Source of the DNA: Thiomicrorhabdus indica
GTDB taxonomy: Bacteria; Pseudomonadota; Gammaproteobacteria; Thiomicrospirales; Thiomicrospiraceae
Direction of reading: 5' to 3'
DNA: 64,000 nt
Assembly: GCF_004293625.1 (NCBI RefSeq)
Contig: NZ_CP033040.1
Coordinates: 372,001-436,000, forward strand
Below, piece by piece: positions 9,570 to 19,250 of the stretch. The position numbers and the translations under genes were made by a program. The notes beneath the pieces were generated by a model. That model did no database searches and was not told where the DNA came from. It saw only the letters and a list, made by a program, of their open reading frames with translations. The number at the start of each line of letters is the position of its first letter. Within the stretch, counting starts at the first letter, position 1.

Positions 9570-9910
9570 CTTACTTATACATTTTCATTGGCTGATTTAA
9601 CTTTAAGGAGTGTGCATCAAATTATCTGGAAAAGCCTCTAAATTTAAGCCCGATGCCTAAAATAGTTTTTCCGAGAGATTACCGGCCGGTGGATTATGAG
9701 AGTTGGGTTTGACTATATCAAGCAATTCCCTTAATAATCACATTAGAATTCAAACAAATGTTTATTTTTTCCTTTTCAATGAACGTTTTTTCCTATTTTT
9801 TCAAATAAATTAGGTATCTTAACCAAAGATTTAAAATAGATTTATTTTGGAAATGGGTCAGAAGACAGAAAAATTACTCAATTAAATTAACTCAAAGGTT
9901 AATTCTTTTT
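9570..9910. other. 341-bp divergent intergenic region upstream of the Lap operon
   Basis: No credible ORF. It separates the minus-strand sensor gene from the plus-strand Lap operon and should carry promoters for both. It is strongly A/T-rich from 9740 on and contains one ACCGGCCGGT decamer at 9681-9690. I see no unambiguous -35/-10 pair. A ribosome site AAAGG precedes the ATG at 9911. Confidence 0.6.
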
Positions 9911-11236
9911 ATGAAAAATACATACGTTCGATTTGCTTGCGCTTTGTCACTTCTTGGAGTTATCGGAACATCGCAAGCGATGACACTTGAAGAGACTGTT
10001 CAGGATGCCATTATCAACAATCCTGAATTTAGAGCTGAAGTTAAGCGTTACCACTCGTTTCAATCCGATGTCAGAGGTGCGGAAAGTGGCTACTACCCGA
10101 AAATTGATTTGAATGCCGGAATTGGTTATGAGGAAGTCGATAATCAAACCATCGACAATACTGGAGATGGCCTAACCCGTAAAGAAGCTTCCATTACGGT
10201 GACGCAAAATCTATTTAATGGTTTTGGTGACAAAAACGAAATCAAGCGCCAAGAGTACCGAGCGAATGCGCAAGCGCATTCAGTGATTTCAACGGCAAAT
10301 GATGTTGGTCTTGCGATGGTGCAAGCTTATATTGATATGCTAAAAGAGCAAGAGCTGTCGCAGCTTGCGAAAGACAATATGCGAACGCATCAAAAAATTC
10401 TGGATCAGATTATTCAAAGAAATAACGCTGGGATTGGTAACCAGGTTGAAGTTGACCAAGCGCGAGCTCGACTCGCATTAGCAGAATCGAATTATGCAGC
10501 GGCAGAAAACAATTTCTATGATGCTCAAGCACGTTTTCGACGTACATTAGGCCGAAATCCAGACAATATGTTAGTTAAGCCTGTTTTCAAGTTTGAGTTG
10601 CCTACAACGTTAGAAGAAGCGACCGACATTGCCTTAAAAGAGCATCCAACTGCAAAAGAAGCGAATAGTGATGTCGCTGAAACAAAATTCCAATTTAAGG
10701 CTGCTGATCGTTTTCATTTACCTAGGGTTGACCTAGAAGTCGAACGAACCTTTGATGAAAACTTGGCAGGAGTAAAAGGGAAAAACGAATACTTTCAAGC
10801 CATGTTGCGTGTGCGTTATAACCTTTACAACGGAGGGCGCGATTCAGCAGGCATTGATCGTACTCATCATGAATATCAAGCGGCAGTTGAAGTCCGCGAT
10901 AATACGCGCCGTCAGATCATTGAAAATCTTCGATTTGCATGGAACGCACGAACGTATGTTGAAAAGCAGTTAGATTTTATCGAACAGCACATCAAGCTTA
11001 CCTACGACACCTTAACTGGCTATCGTAAACAATTTACTCTTGGCAGAAGAACGCTTCTTGACTTGTTGAATACCGAAAATGAATATTACAGTGCGACGAA
11101 AAACTTGATAACGAGTGAATTTGAGCTATTGAATGCCGAATATCGTGTGTTAGCAGGTATGGGGCATTTATTGCCAAGCTTAAATATCAACTACGATTTC
11201 ATTGAAACGAAAACTGTCGAAGCGCTAAATAAGTAA
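9911..11236 (+). CDS. TolC-family outer membrane channel of the adhesin secretion system (LapE-like)
   Basis: Trimeric outer membrane/periplasmic channel through which a type I secreted adhesin would leave the cell. The 441-residue protein has a signal peptide ending near SQAMTLEE, the duplicated outer-membrane-efflux repeats (for example ITVTQNLFNGFGDKNE and VRYNLYNGGRDSAGID, each at a beta-barrel entry), and long periplasmic helices. First gene of the Lap operon, 15 bp before the lipoprotein ATG. The assignment to the adhesin, rather than to drug efflux, rests on the ABC transporter and fusion-protein genes in the same operon. Confidence 0.88.
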   Translation: MKNTYVRFACALSLLGVIGTSQAMTLEETVQDAIINNPEFRAEVKRYHSFQSDVRGAESGYYPKIDLNAGIGYEEVDNQTIDNTGDGLTRKEASITVTQNLFNGFGDKNEIKRQEYRANAQAHSVISTANDVGLAMVQAYIDMLKEQELSQLAKDNMRTHQKILDQIIQRNNAGIGNQVEVDQARARLALAESNYAAAENNFYDAQARFRRTLGRNPDNMLVKPVFKFELPTTLEEATDIALKEHPTAKEANSDVAETKFQFKAADRFHLPRVDLEVERTFDENLAGVKGKNEYFQAMLRVRYNLYNGGRDSAGIDRTHHEYQAAVEVRDNTRRQIIENLRFAWNARTYVEKQLDFIEQHIKLTYDTLTGYRKQFTLGRRTLLDLLNTENEYYSATKNLITSEFELLNAEYRVLAGMGHLLPSLNINYDFIETKTVEALNK

Positions 11237-11251
11237 CTGGTGAGAATATTC

Positions 11252-12142
11252 ATGAAAAACAAAGTTAACCCAATTTTATTCGGCTTTATGTTGGCCAGTA
11301 GTGGTGCATTATTGACTGCTTGTAGCGGAACTAATACGAAAACTGATTCTGAAACACCAACGGCTGTTGCTCAACAATCGTCTGAAATCAGTTTGCAGGC
11401 TGCCTACGAGCAAAGTTTATTAGCACATCGAAACAGCGGTGTGATTGCTGTAGATAGTTTTGAAAGTAAAGTGCGACAAGTGGTTCGTAGTGAATTGAAT
11501 TTAGACATGAGTGATTTAGAGTCTGCTGTGAATGGCTCTGAAACTCAGGGTGCTAGTCTTCTTCAAAGGCTGAATGAACTTGATCAAAAGCTTGAAGCAT
11601 ACAAACATGCAAGTTTTAAAGGGAGTGAGTTTGAGCAACTTTGGTCATTGATCCCTGCGCTTCCGGTGCTTGAAGAGCGTAAAGCACTGAAGTTGGCAGT
11701 CGAGGCGGATAGTCAACAACCGGTTGTGCTAAAAAATGATCGAATGGCTGAGTTAATCGATTTGCAACTGAACAGTCTGTTTAATAGTTTTGTTATCAGT
11801 GTTGATGCTTTAACTCCCGAAACGCAAGTGTTTGAGTCGCAACTTAAAACCCAGCTAAAAGCAGAAGGATTAAATGTTTCTGCACGTCGTCCATCATTAA
11901 TTTTGCAATATTTTGTGGAAGCTTATGAAGTTGAAGGTGGTTTAGAAGTTATTGGTGACTTTGAATTCAAAGATCGTGATTCAAAACTTTTTAAAGCTTT
12001 TAGTACGCAAGTCAATATTGAAAATGCAGGACAAAAAGATGTCAGACAAGCTGCGTTTGAGAGAATTGCAAAGCAATTGTCAGATTTGATGTTAGAACAA
12101 GCAAACAAACGTATCACTGACGTCAATAACGCTAAACAATGA
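11252..12142 (+). CDS. Predicted outer-membrane lipoprotein of the Lap operon, function unknown
   Basis: A 296-residue protein with a type II signal peptide and lipobox LLTAC (Cys24); Ser at +2 predicts outer-membrane sorting. The mature part has a helical region (about 70-150) and an alpha/beta C-terminal part with FVISVDALTP and GDFEFKDRDSKLFK, reminiscent of small lipoproteins that act on envelope partners, but no family is assignable. The ATG at 11252 is preferred over an in-frame GTG at 11240 because the GTG is part of the GGTGAG ribosome site. Co-transcription with the secretion genes suggests an accessory role in adhesin export or anchoring. Confidence 0.75.
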   Translation: MKNKVNPILFGFMLASSGALLTACSGTNTKTDSETPTAVAQQSSEISLQAAYEQSLLAHRNSGVIAVDSFESKVRQVVRSELNLDMSDLESAVNGSETQGASLLQRLNELDQKLEAYKHASFKGSEFEQLWSLIPALPVLEERKALKLAVEADSQQPVVLKNDRMAELIDLQLNSLFNSFVISVDALTPETQVFESQLKTQLKAEGLNVSARRPSLILQYFVEAYEVEGGLEVIGDFEFKDRDSKLFKAFSTQVNIENAGQKDVRQAAFERIAKQLSDLMLEQANKRITDVNNAKQ

Positions 12143-12184
12143 TTTTTGCCCAAAAAGCAGACAAAAAAGATAAAAGGTTTTTCC

Positions 12185-13084
12185 ATGAAATACATCTGGT
12201 TACCAATGACCGCGGCCTTAATGACAAGCTTTACCGTTTCCGCGCAAGAAACTTCCAGTCCACAGCTAAGCAGCGAACAAGTCATCGCTGATAAAGAAAT
12301 GTCACATGATGATGTCACTCAGCTTTATAAAGACTTGGATTATGACCAAGTTAAAACGGCTAGCGATCAATGCCATAACTCCAACCGAAAACAAGGTGTG
12401 AACTCAATAGGGTGCGAGCTGGATACGGACAGAGATGGCGTGTTTGATCACAATGATCAATGTCCGGATACGCCAAGTAACCGGCCGGTAAACTTTCTTG
12501 GTTGTGCAGCGGATAGCGATGATGATGGTGTTATTGATCCAAATGATAAATGTCCATTAACGCCGCTTGGCACATTAGTCGATGCGCAAGGTTGTAAAAT
12601 TGATAATGATTTGGATAAAGACGGTGTGATGAATTCAGATGACCAATGCCCAAACACACCGGCCGGTAGCAAAGTGAACCATAATGGCTGTATTCCTGAA
12701 GCTATTGCTCTAGCGAATATTGTTTTTGATACTGGCTCTTATGAAATCCGTGATGATCAAGTTGATTTTCTGCAACAAGATATTAAAGCTCTCAAAGATT
12801 TAGAAACTGAAGAAGTGTTACTGATTACCGGTCATACAGATGCTATTGGTAAAGAATCAGACAATATGACTTTATCTTGGAATCGAGCGTCTAGCGTTAA
12901 AAAGTATTTAGTTTCAGAGTCACCACTATTTGAAGCAAGTCGCATTTACCTTCTAGGAGCAGGAGAATCACAGCCTATCGCAAGCAACACCTCTGCGAAT
13001 GGTCGACAACAAAATCGCCGAATTCATTTAGAAGTTATGCCAAGCAATCAACTTCCAGAAAACGCCCAACTTGTATTACCATAG
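12185..13084 (+). CDS. OmpA-family protein with TSP3-like calcium-binding repeats
   Basis: A 299-residue outer membrane/periplasmic protein with a signal peptide (cleavage near VSAQE). Next come three or four thrombospondin type 3-like Asp-rich repeats (for example DTDRDGVFDHNDQCPDT, DSDDDGVIDPNDKCP; about residues 75-175) expected to bind Ca2+. A C-terminal OmpA peptidoglycan-binding domain follows (about 180-290; VFDTGSYEI, ITGHTDAIG, NRRIHLEV). The ATG at 12185 with AAAAGG upstream is preferred to a TTG at 12146. Two ACCGGCCGGT decamers lie within the repeats (12480-12489, 12658-12667), encoding NRPV and TPAG. It probably links the secretion/adhesin machinery to the cell wall. Confidence 0.85.
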   Translation: MKYIWLPMTAALMTSFTVSAQETSSPQLSSEQVIADKEMSHDDVTQLYKDLDYDQVKTASDQCHNSNRKQGVNSIGCELDTDRDGVFDHNDQCPDTPSNRPVNFLGCAADSDDDGVIDPNDKCPLTPLGTLVDAQGCKIDNDLDKDGVMNSDDQCPNTPAGSKVNHNGCIPEAIALANIVFDTGSYEIRDDQVDFLQQDIKALKDLETEEVLLITGHTDAIGKESDNMTLSWNRASSVKKYLVSESPLFEASRIYLLGAGESQPIASNTSANGRQQNRRIHLEVMPSNQLPENAQLVLP

Positions 13085-13121
13085 GTGAAAGGTTTTGATT
13101 GCTGAGTAGTCTGTTAAAAGC

Positions 13122-13775
13122 ATGAATGGGTTTGGAATTTTAAAATGGCTGGTATTCTGCGTCTTTTTGGCGTTTCCAGCCTATAGCGCAGTACCAACTC
13201 AAGTGGTTTCCGATACTGAAATTGGTAAAGCCAGAACTCAATATGGTGAGCTTGCCGCACGCAGGCTTTCTGCGTTGAAAGAGTTAATCGAGACTAACCA
13301 AAGCCGTCCAGAACGCCTCAAACTTAACTTGGTGAATGATTTTTTCAGTAAGGTGACCTTTACTGAAGACTCAGTAGCTTGGAAAAAGAAAGATTTTTGG
13401 GCAACCCCAGCGGAGTTCTTGGCAAAAGATAAAGGGGATGCGGAAGATTTCGCCATTGCCAAATATTTCAGTCTCATTGCATTAGGTGTCGATGAGAAAA
13501 AAATCTATTTCTCGTATGTTACTTCAACACGTCTTAAAAAATCACACATTGTATTAACTTACTTTCGCTCGCCCAAATCAGAACCGCTCATTCTGGATAG
13601 CCTGACAGATCGAATTTTGAAAGCCAGCGCGCGCAGTGATTTGATTCCTATCTACAGTTTCAGTGGTCGAGATTTGAATAGCGGATCGCAAAGTGCTTCC
13701 AAAAAAGACTTTGCAAGTTCAATGCATCAATGGAGTCAGATGCTTAACCGAATGCAGAAAGGCATAGTGAAATAA
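13122..13775 (+). CDS. lapG: LapG-like periplasmic protein (peptidase C93 fold) with catalytic Cys replaced by Ala
   Basis: LapG proteases cut the N-terminus of LapA-type adhesins to release them, and are held inactive by c-di-GMP-bound LapD. This 217-residue protein has a signal peptide (cut near AYSAVP) and aligns by motif with the transglutaminase-like peptidase C93 family: FWATPAEFL, KGDAEDFAIAKYFSL, KSHIVLTYF and PLILDSLTDR. In the family the third motif reads GDCED, with the nucleophilic Cys. Here the codon is GCG (Ala; bases 13440-13442), while the His and Asp of the triad remain. It is therefore probably a non-catalytic pseudoenzyme, perhaps a LapD ligand. It precedes the lapD-like gene by 32 bp. 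Confidence 0.88.
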   Translation: MNGFGILKWLVFCVFLAFPAYSAVPTQVVSDTEIGKARTQYGELAARRLSALKELIETNQSRPERLKLNLVNDFFSKVTFTEDSVAWKKKDFWATPAEFLAKDKGDAEDFAIAKYFSLIALGVDEKKIYFSYVTSTRLKKSHIVLTYFRSPKSEPLILDSLTDRILKASARSDLIPIYSFSGRDLNSGSQSASKKDFASSMHQWSQMLNRMQKGIVK

Positions 13776-13807
13776 CTGGTCTCAACCCAGTTACAAAGGA
13801 TGGTTTC

Positions 13808-15739
13808 ATGAGTTTTAAGTCAAAAATTTTAGGGTTTCTCAGTCTGATGCTGATGGTATTGCTGGTCGGAACTTTTAGCTTGAATATGTCGAATACGCAG
13901 GCCTTTCTTGAAAAGCAACTGCAATCCCATGCAAACGATACTGCGACTTCGCTCGGGTTGTCTTTGAGTTCCGTGGCCAATTTGGAAGAACCATCCAGTA
14001 TTCATGCCATGATTGATGCGGTTTTTGATCGAGGTCACTTTGAGCGAATAGAATTGATTGATATGGATGGAAAGTCCATCTATCAACGCGTCAATAATGA
14101 GCTAAACGAGGATATTCCTTCCTGGTTTGTCAATGCGATTGAGCTGCATATTCCAACGGCGAGCGCGGTGGTTCAATCGGGCTGGATGCCAATCGGAAAC
14201 CTTGAAGTCAAAGGGCATGAAGGTTATGCCTATATTGAACTTTGGGTGTCATTTAAAGAAATTCTGCAATATTTTTTAATCGCGGCAATTGTTTTTCTAA
14301 TCAGTGCTTATCTTGCCATTAAAGTGTTACTCAGACCTTTGCAAAAAGTTGAGCAGCAGGCGAAAGCGATTGTCATCAAAGAGTACATCTTGCAAGAAGA
14401 GATTCCTGACACCACGGAGTTCAAAAACTTGGTGATTGCCATGAATGACATGGTTTCCAAATTAGAGAAAGTGTTTGAGCGTGAAGCGCAAGTCGCTGAG
14501 AAATTACGTTTGATGGCCTACCAAGATACGGTAACGGGTCTGAATAATCGCCATTACTTCGACATGATTTTTAACCGGCTGGTGGATGAGAATGAGCGCA
14601 CAGCTGAAGGTTCAATGTGCTTACTCAAACTCAACGGTTTAAAAGAGCTGAATGATCGTTACGGTTATCAATTGGGTAACGATTTTATCAAACATATTGC
14701 CAAGCATTTTTCTGAACAATTGGACTCGCAGGACAGTATTTTTGTGCGCTTAAATGGTATTGAGTTACTGGCAGTGATTCCCAATCAGAAACCAAACAGC
14801 ATTCGAGATAAAGCATTAGGCTTAATCGAATTGCCGCAACAAGCTGCGACGGCCCTTAATTTAGAAGAGCTACCGGTAGACATCAGTGTTGCCATGATTG
14901 AATTCAGCCCAAAACAGTCGCGGGCTGAGCTGTTTACCCAAATGGATGTCTTAATTAAACAAGCAGATGAGGATCATCACCGGCCGGTAAGAATCCAAAG
15001 CGATCAAAAACAGGCTGCGGAGTCGGACGCAAGTTGGGAAACTCGTCTGGATAAAGCGATTGAAGATGATCGTTTTCATTTATTCAAGCAATCTTCGTTT
15101 GACCATAAACAACAGATTCATGACAGTGAATTGTTGATTCGAATGCAAGATGAACAGGGGAATATGAAGTCTGCGGCTTTCTTTATGCCAGCAGTGGAGC
15201 AATTAAATCGCCAGATTGAAATAGACCAGTTGGTTTTAAAGCTTGTGATTGCCAGCCTAACTGACCGGCCGGTAGATATTACTTACTCGATCAATCTGAG
15301 TCGCGTTATTCTGGATGACCCAAAATTATTTGATTCTTTGAGACCGATCCTACAGCAGGCCAAAGGTTTAAACTTAGCGTTTGAGTTCCCTGAAAATGCC
15401 GTTCAATCACACCTGAAAGCCAGCGGAGTGATTTTCAAAGAATTAAAACAGTTAGGTTTTGAAGTGGGGATTGATCGCATCGGGATGCATGCTTCGAATA
15501 TGCATTTTTTGAAAATACTTCGTCCCAATTACATTAAACTCGATGGCGCCTTTAGTGAACGTATTGAATCGGATGTTCAAACGCAGTCATATGTCGCTAG
15601 TATTTGCGAAATGGCAACAAGCTTGGATATTGAAGTTCTGGCAATGTCCATTGAAAATGCTGAACAGATGGAAGCTTTCCGTAAATCTGGAATTAAGTTT
15701 TTCCAAGGGTATTTCTTTGGAACGCCGATGCCAATATGA
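13808..15739 (+). CDS. lapD: LapD-like inner-membrane c-di-GMP receptor with degenerate GGDEF and EAL domains
   Basis: Inside-out signalling receptor that binds c-di-GMP in the cytoplasm and LapG in the periplasm. The 643 residues comprise TM1 (about 7-24), a LapD/MoxY-type periplasmic domain (about 25-150, with DTATSLGLSLS, DAVFDRGHFERI and the Trp-bearing GW turn in VVQSGWMPIGNLEV), TM2 (about 152-172), HAMP, a GGDEF-type domain starting AYQDTVTGLNNR, and an EAL-type domain. The GGDEF signature is replaced by LNGIEL and EAL by ELL, so neither synthesis nor hydrolysis is expected, as in known LapD proteins. Two decamers are embedded (14979-14988, 15264-15273). It overlaps the next gene by ATGA. 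Confidence 0.93.
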   Translation: MSFKSKILGFLSLMLMVLLVGTFSLNMSNTQAFLEKQLQSHANDTATSLGLSLSSVANLEEPSSIHAMIDAVFDRGHFERIELIDMDGKSIYQRVNNELNEDIPSWFVNAIELHIPTASAVVQSGWMPIGNLEVKGHEGYAYIELWVSFKEILQYFLIAAIVFLISAYLAIKVLLRPLQKVEQQAKAIVIKEYILQEEIPDTTEFKNLVIAMNDMVSKLEKVFEREAQVAEKLRLMAYQDTVTGLNNRHYFDMIFNRLVDENERTAEGSMCLLKLNGLKELNDRYGYQLGNDFIKHIAKHFSEQLDSQDSIFVRLNGIELLAVIPNQKPNSIRDKALGLIELPQQAATALNLEELPVDISVAMIEFSPKQSRAELFTQMDVLIKQADEDHHRPVRIQSDQKQAAESDASWETRLDKAIEDDRFHLFKQSSFDHKQQIHDSELLIRMQDEQGNMKSAAFFMPAVEQLNRQIEIDQLVLKLVIASLTDRPVDITYSINLSRVILDDPKLFDSLRPILQQAKGLNLAFEFPENAVQSHLKASGVIFKELKQLGFEVGIDRIGMHASNMHFLKILRPNYIKLDGAFSERIESDVQTQSYVASICEMATSLDIEVLAMSIENAEQMEAFRKSGIKFFQGYFFGTPMPI

Positions 15740-17910
15740 ATGAACAGCAAATAACGGAAATATCCGATAAAGACTCTGAACATATTGAAATTCAAGATGC
15801 CTTGCTTGAATGCCTTGTTATTTACACCAAGCAGACACAGCATCCTTATTCAAAAGATGCGTTAGTCGCCGGCTTGCCGATTGAATCGGGACGTTTAACT
15901 CCGGATTTGTTTATTCGGGCGGCGCGTCGTGCACAGCTGAATGCCAGTTTTAAAAAACGAACATTGGATGAAATTCCCTCTTTGGTGTTGCCTTGTATTT
16001 TGACGCTAAAAGACCAAAAGGCATGTTTATTACAGTCCGTTGACTACGAAAGATCCGAAGCTTTGGTGATTTTTAGTGATGCTCCCGATGGCTGGAAAAA
16101 GGTCTCACTGCATAGTCTGAAAGAAGATTATCTAGGGTATGCGATTTATTTGACTCATAGCCATCAGCGAATCCACAAACAAGAAACTCTGATTGATTCA
16201 AACAATGGTCATTGGTTTTGGTCAACCGTATGGCTCAGTCGACCGATTTATCGCGACGTGCTGATTGCTTCCTTTGTCATCAATCTGTTTGTTCTCGCGA
16301 ACCCTTTGTTTGTGATGAATGTCTATGACCGGATTGTCCCGAATAATGCCATGGAATCTCTCTGGGTGCTGGTCATTGGCATTAGTGTAGTCTACCTGTT
16401 TGATATTTTGCTCAAATACTTACGCAGTTATTTTTTAGAAATTGCCGCTAAAAAAAGTGATGTACTGATTTCGGCCAAGCTGTTTGAACAGACACTTGGG
16501 TTAACGTCTTCCAACCGAACAGGGACCATTGGTGCTTTTGCTAATAACCTCAAAGAATTCGACAGCATCAGAAGCTTTCTGACCTCAAGTACGATTGCGG
16601 CTTTGGTGGATTTACCCTTTGTGATTATTTTCCTGACGGTGATTTTCTATATCGCCGGTCAAATTGTTTGGGTGCCTATTCTGATTATCTTGGTGATGGT
16701 GATATACAGTCTCGCCTTAAAAGGGCCAATTCAAAAGAGTATCGAAGCGACATTTGAGGCACAAAACCAAAAAAACAGTGTACTGATTGAAACGCTCAGC
16801 GCCATGCCGACGATTAAAGCGCTCGGCGTTGAATCACGTATGCAATGGAAATGGGAACAGGCCGTTGGCGAGATTGCGCGCACCAGTCTAAAGTCCAAAA
16901 TGCTGCAAAGTTCCGTCTCACGAATGACAGGGTATATGCAGCAGATGAGCACCGTACTCGTAGTGCTTGCTGGGGTCTATTTAATTCAAGATGGGGCTTT
17001 AACCATGGGCGGTTTAATTGCGGCCGTCATTTTGAGTCAAAGAGCGATTTCACCGATGGGACAAGTGGCCAGTTTATTGGGCGCTTATCAACAAACCAAA
17101 ACCGCTTTTGAGTCGCTTGATGCTTTAATGGCCAAGGAAATTGAACGTCCAAACGATAAGCGGTTTATCGAGCATCCTGTTTTTGAAGGCGCGATTGAAT
17201 TTGTCAATGTGACCTTTACTTACCCCGGTGAATCTAAGCCGACCCTCAATAATGTCACGTTTAAAATCAAACCGCGTGAGCGAGTGGGCATTATTGGGAG
17301 GATTGGTTCAGGGAAATCAACCATTGAAAAACTAATCCTTGGTTTCTATCCAGTCGATTCTGGAAGTATCTTAATTGACGGCATCGATATTAATCAGCTC
17401 GATCCGGCTGAGCTACGTCGTAACATGAATTATGTGCCGCAAGATGTGGTTTTGTTCCGAGGAGATATCCGAGAAAACATTGTTTATCGTGCACCTTTTG
17501 TTGAAGACGATGTGTTGCTGAAGGCCTCAAAATTAGCCGGGGTGGATGATTTCGTGCGCAGACATCCGTCTGGATATGCTTTGGCGGTCAATGAAGGAGG
17601 AAGTAATCTCTCCGGGGGACAACGACAGAGTATTGGGATTGCCAGAGCTTTATTACTTGATGCGCCATTTTTAATGATGGATGAGCCAACCAATGCCATG
17701 GATGGAAAGACCGAACAGAAGTTGATTCAGCGGTTACAAAAGGTGCAATCAGAGGCCACAACGCTGTTGGTGACGCATAAAATGAGCTTGTTGGTTTTGG
17801 TAGATCGTTTATTGGTGCTAGAAGATGGAAGACTCCTTTCTGATGGCCCGAAAGACGAAGTGCTAAAAAGCTTAAATGTGAAGATGGTTTCAAAAGGAGC
17901 GTCAAAATGA
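15736..17910 (+). CDS. lapB: Type I secretion ABC transporter for the adhesin (LapB-like)
   Basis: Exports the adhesin using ATP. The 724-residue protein has an N-terminal C39-peptidase-like domain without the catalytic Cys (about 1-145), which usually docks unfolded RTX substrates. The six-helix ABC exporter membrane domain (about 165-445) and the ATPase domain (about 480-710) follow, the latter with Walker A GRIGSGKST, signature LSGGQRQSIGIARAL, Walker B FLMMDEPTNAMD and the H-loop His in LLVTHK. It overlaps both neighbours by ATGA, so lapD-lapB-lapC are translationally coupled. Confidence 0.94.
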   Translation: MNEQQITEISDKDSEHIEIQDALLECLVIYTKQTQHPYSKDALVAGLPIESGRLTPDLFIRAARRAQLNASFKKRTLDEIPSLVLPCILTLKDQKACLLQSVDYERSEALVIFSDAPDGWKKVSLHSLKEDYLGYAIYLTHSHQRIHKQETLIDSNNGHWFWSTVWLSRPIYRDVLIASFVINLFVLANPLFVMNVYDRIVPNNAMESLWVLVIGISVVYLFDILLKYLRSYFLEIAAKKSDVLISAKLFEQTLGLTSSNRTGTIGAFANNLKEFDSIRSFLTSSTIAALVDLPFVIIFLTVIFYIAGQIVWVPILIILVMVIYSLALKGPIQKSIEATFEAQNQKNSVLIETLSAMPTIKALGVESRMQWKWEQAVGEIARTSLKSKMLQSSVSRMTGYMQQMSTVLVVLAGVYLIQDGALTMGGLIAAVILSQRAISPMGQVASLLGAYQQTKTAFESLDALMAKEIERPNDKRFIEHPVFEGAIEFVNVTFTYPGESKPTLNNVTFKIKPRERVGIIGRIGSGKSTIEKLILGFYPVDSGSILIDGIDINQLDPAELRRNMNYVPQDVVLFRGDIRENIVYRAPFVEDDVLLKASKLAGVDDFVRRHPSGYALAVNEGGSNLSGGQRQSIGIARALLLDAPFLMMDEPTNAMDGKTEQKLIQRLQKVQSEATTLLVTHKMSLLVLVDRLLVLEDGRLLSDGPKDEVLKSLNVKMVSKGASK

Positions 17911-19250
17911 GCTCGCCGATAAAGCCACCCAAAATTGACAAGGCAGACATAGAGTATATTTCCAGTCTCAGTCAGGCGGCCTTGGAAAAACCGACACGCA
18001 AATCGGTCTGGATGGTGTGGGTGATTTTGTTGGTGGTCATCTGGCTGATTGTCTGGGCGAATATGGCGGAACTCGATAAGATTGTCCGCGGTGAAGGGAA
18101 GGTGGTGCCATCCAGTAAAGTCCAGTTAGTGCAGAACTTGGAAGGCGGGATTATTGATCAAATCCTTGTGAAGTCGGGCGACTCGGTGCAGCAAGGACAG
18201 GTTTTGATTCAGTTGGATAACACCCAGTTTGCCAGCTCATTTAGTGAAAAGCTGTTTGAGGTTCAAGCCTTGAAGGCCAAATCGGAGCGTTTGCAAGCTG
18301 AAGCCACCGGCCAGAAATTTGTGACCCCAAAATCGTTTGAATCAGACTTTGAGCGTGAGCTTTATCAACGTGAACTCAGCTTGTTTAATGAGCGTCAAAA
18401 ACAGACCGATATTTCCATTCGCATAATTCAACAACAAGTCATTCAGCACCAAACCGAATTGGATAATGCCTATGATCAAGAGAAACAACTCAATAATTCC
18501 TTAACACTGCTTGATCAAGAAATTGAAATGATGAGTCCCTTAGTCCGTCAAGGCTTTGCTTCTGAAGTTGACTTGTTGAAAACCAAGCGAGAACGAAACG
18601 ATACCTTTGGAAAACTGAACTCGGTTCAGCAGTCCGTCCCGAAATATCGCTCATTGATTAATGAAACCCAGCAAAAAATTGCTGAGATTAAACAAAAAAG
18701 TCGCAATGAAGCCCAAGAAGCCCTCAATGAAACTTTGGCCAAAATCTCACAATTAGAGAGTGCAAATGTGGCCTTGGAAGATAAGGTACAACGAACTCAA
18801 ATTCGCTCACCTGTCAGTGGTGTAATTTCCGAGTTATTAGTTAATACGCTAAGTGAGGTGGTGCAACCAGGAAGCAATCTGGCGAAGATTGTACCGGTTG
18901 ACGACTCGCTAGTATTGGAAACACGAATTCAACCTTCCGATATCGGTTTTATCTATGCCGGTTTGAAGGCTAAAGTGAAATTCACGGCTTATGATTTCGC
19001 CATTTATGGTGGTCTCGATGGTGAAGTCGAACAAGTGTCCGCCGATACCATTACCGATGAAGAGGGCAATAGTTATTACCTCGCACGCATTCGAACCAAC
19101 AAAAACTTTTTGGGTTCACAAGACAAACCGCTTTATTTGATGCCCGGCATGATGGCGAGTGTCGATGTGATTGTCGGCAAGCAGACAATTCTTGATTATC
19201 TGTTAAAACCGATTTTAAAGACCAAAGATTTGGCGTTGAGAGAGTCCTAA
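17907..19250 (+). CDS. lapC: HlyD-family membrane fusion protein (LapC-like)
   Basis: Periplasmic adaptor bridging the ABC transporter and the TolC-like channel. The 447-residue protein has a cytoplasmic N-terminus, one TM helix (about 32-52) and a biotinyl-lipoyl-like half domain (VQNLEGGIIDQILVKSGDSV). A long coiled-coil hairpin (about 110-300) follows, then the second lipoyl half (QIRSPVSGVISELLVNT) and a beta-barrel domain. All are typical of the HlyD/LapC branch. The start overlaps the transporter stop (ATGA) and its own stop overlaps the LuxR-type gene (TAATG). Confidence 0.94.
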   Translation: MSSPIKPPKIDKADIEYISSLSQAALEKPTRKSVWMVWVILLVVIWLIVWANMAELDKIVRGEGKVVPSSKVQLVQNLEGGIIDQILVKSGDSVQQGQVLIQLDNTQFASSFSEKLFEVQALKAKSERLQAEATGQKFVTPKSFESDFERELYQRELSLFNERQKQTDISIRIIQQQVIQHQTELDNAYDQEKQLNNSLTLLDQEIEMMSPLVRQGFASEVDLLKTKRERNDTFGKLNSVQQSVPKYRSLINETQQKIAEIKQKSRNEAQEALNETLAKISQLESANVALEDKVQRTQIRSPVSGVISELLVNTLSEVVQPGSNLAKIVPVDDSLVLETRIQPSDIGFIYAGLKAKVKFTAYDFAIYGGLDGEVEQVSADTITDEEGNSYYLARIRTNKNFLGSQDKPLYLMPGMMASVDVIVGKQTILDYLLKPILKTKDLALRES

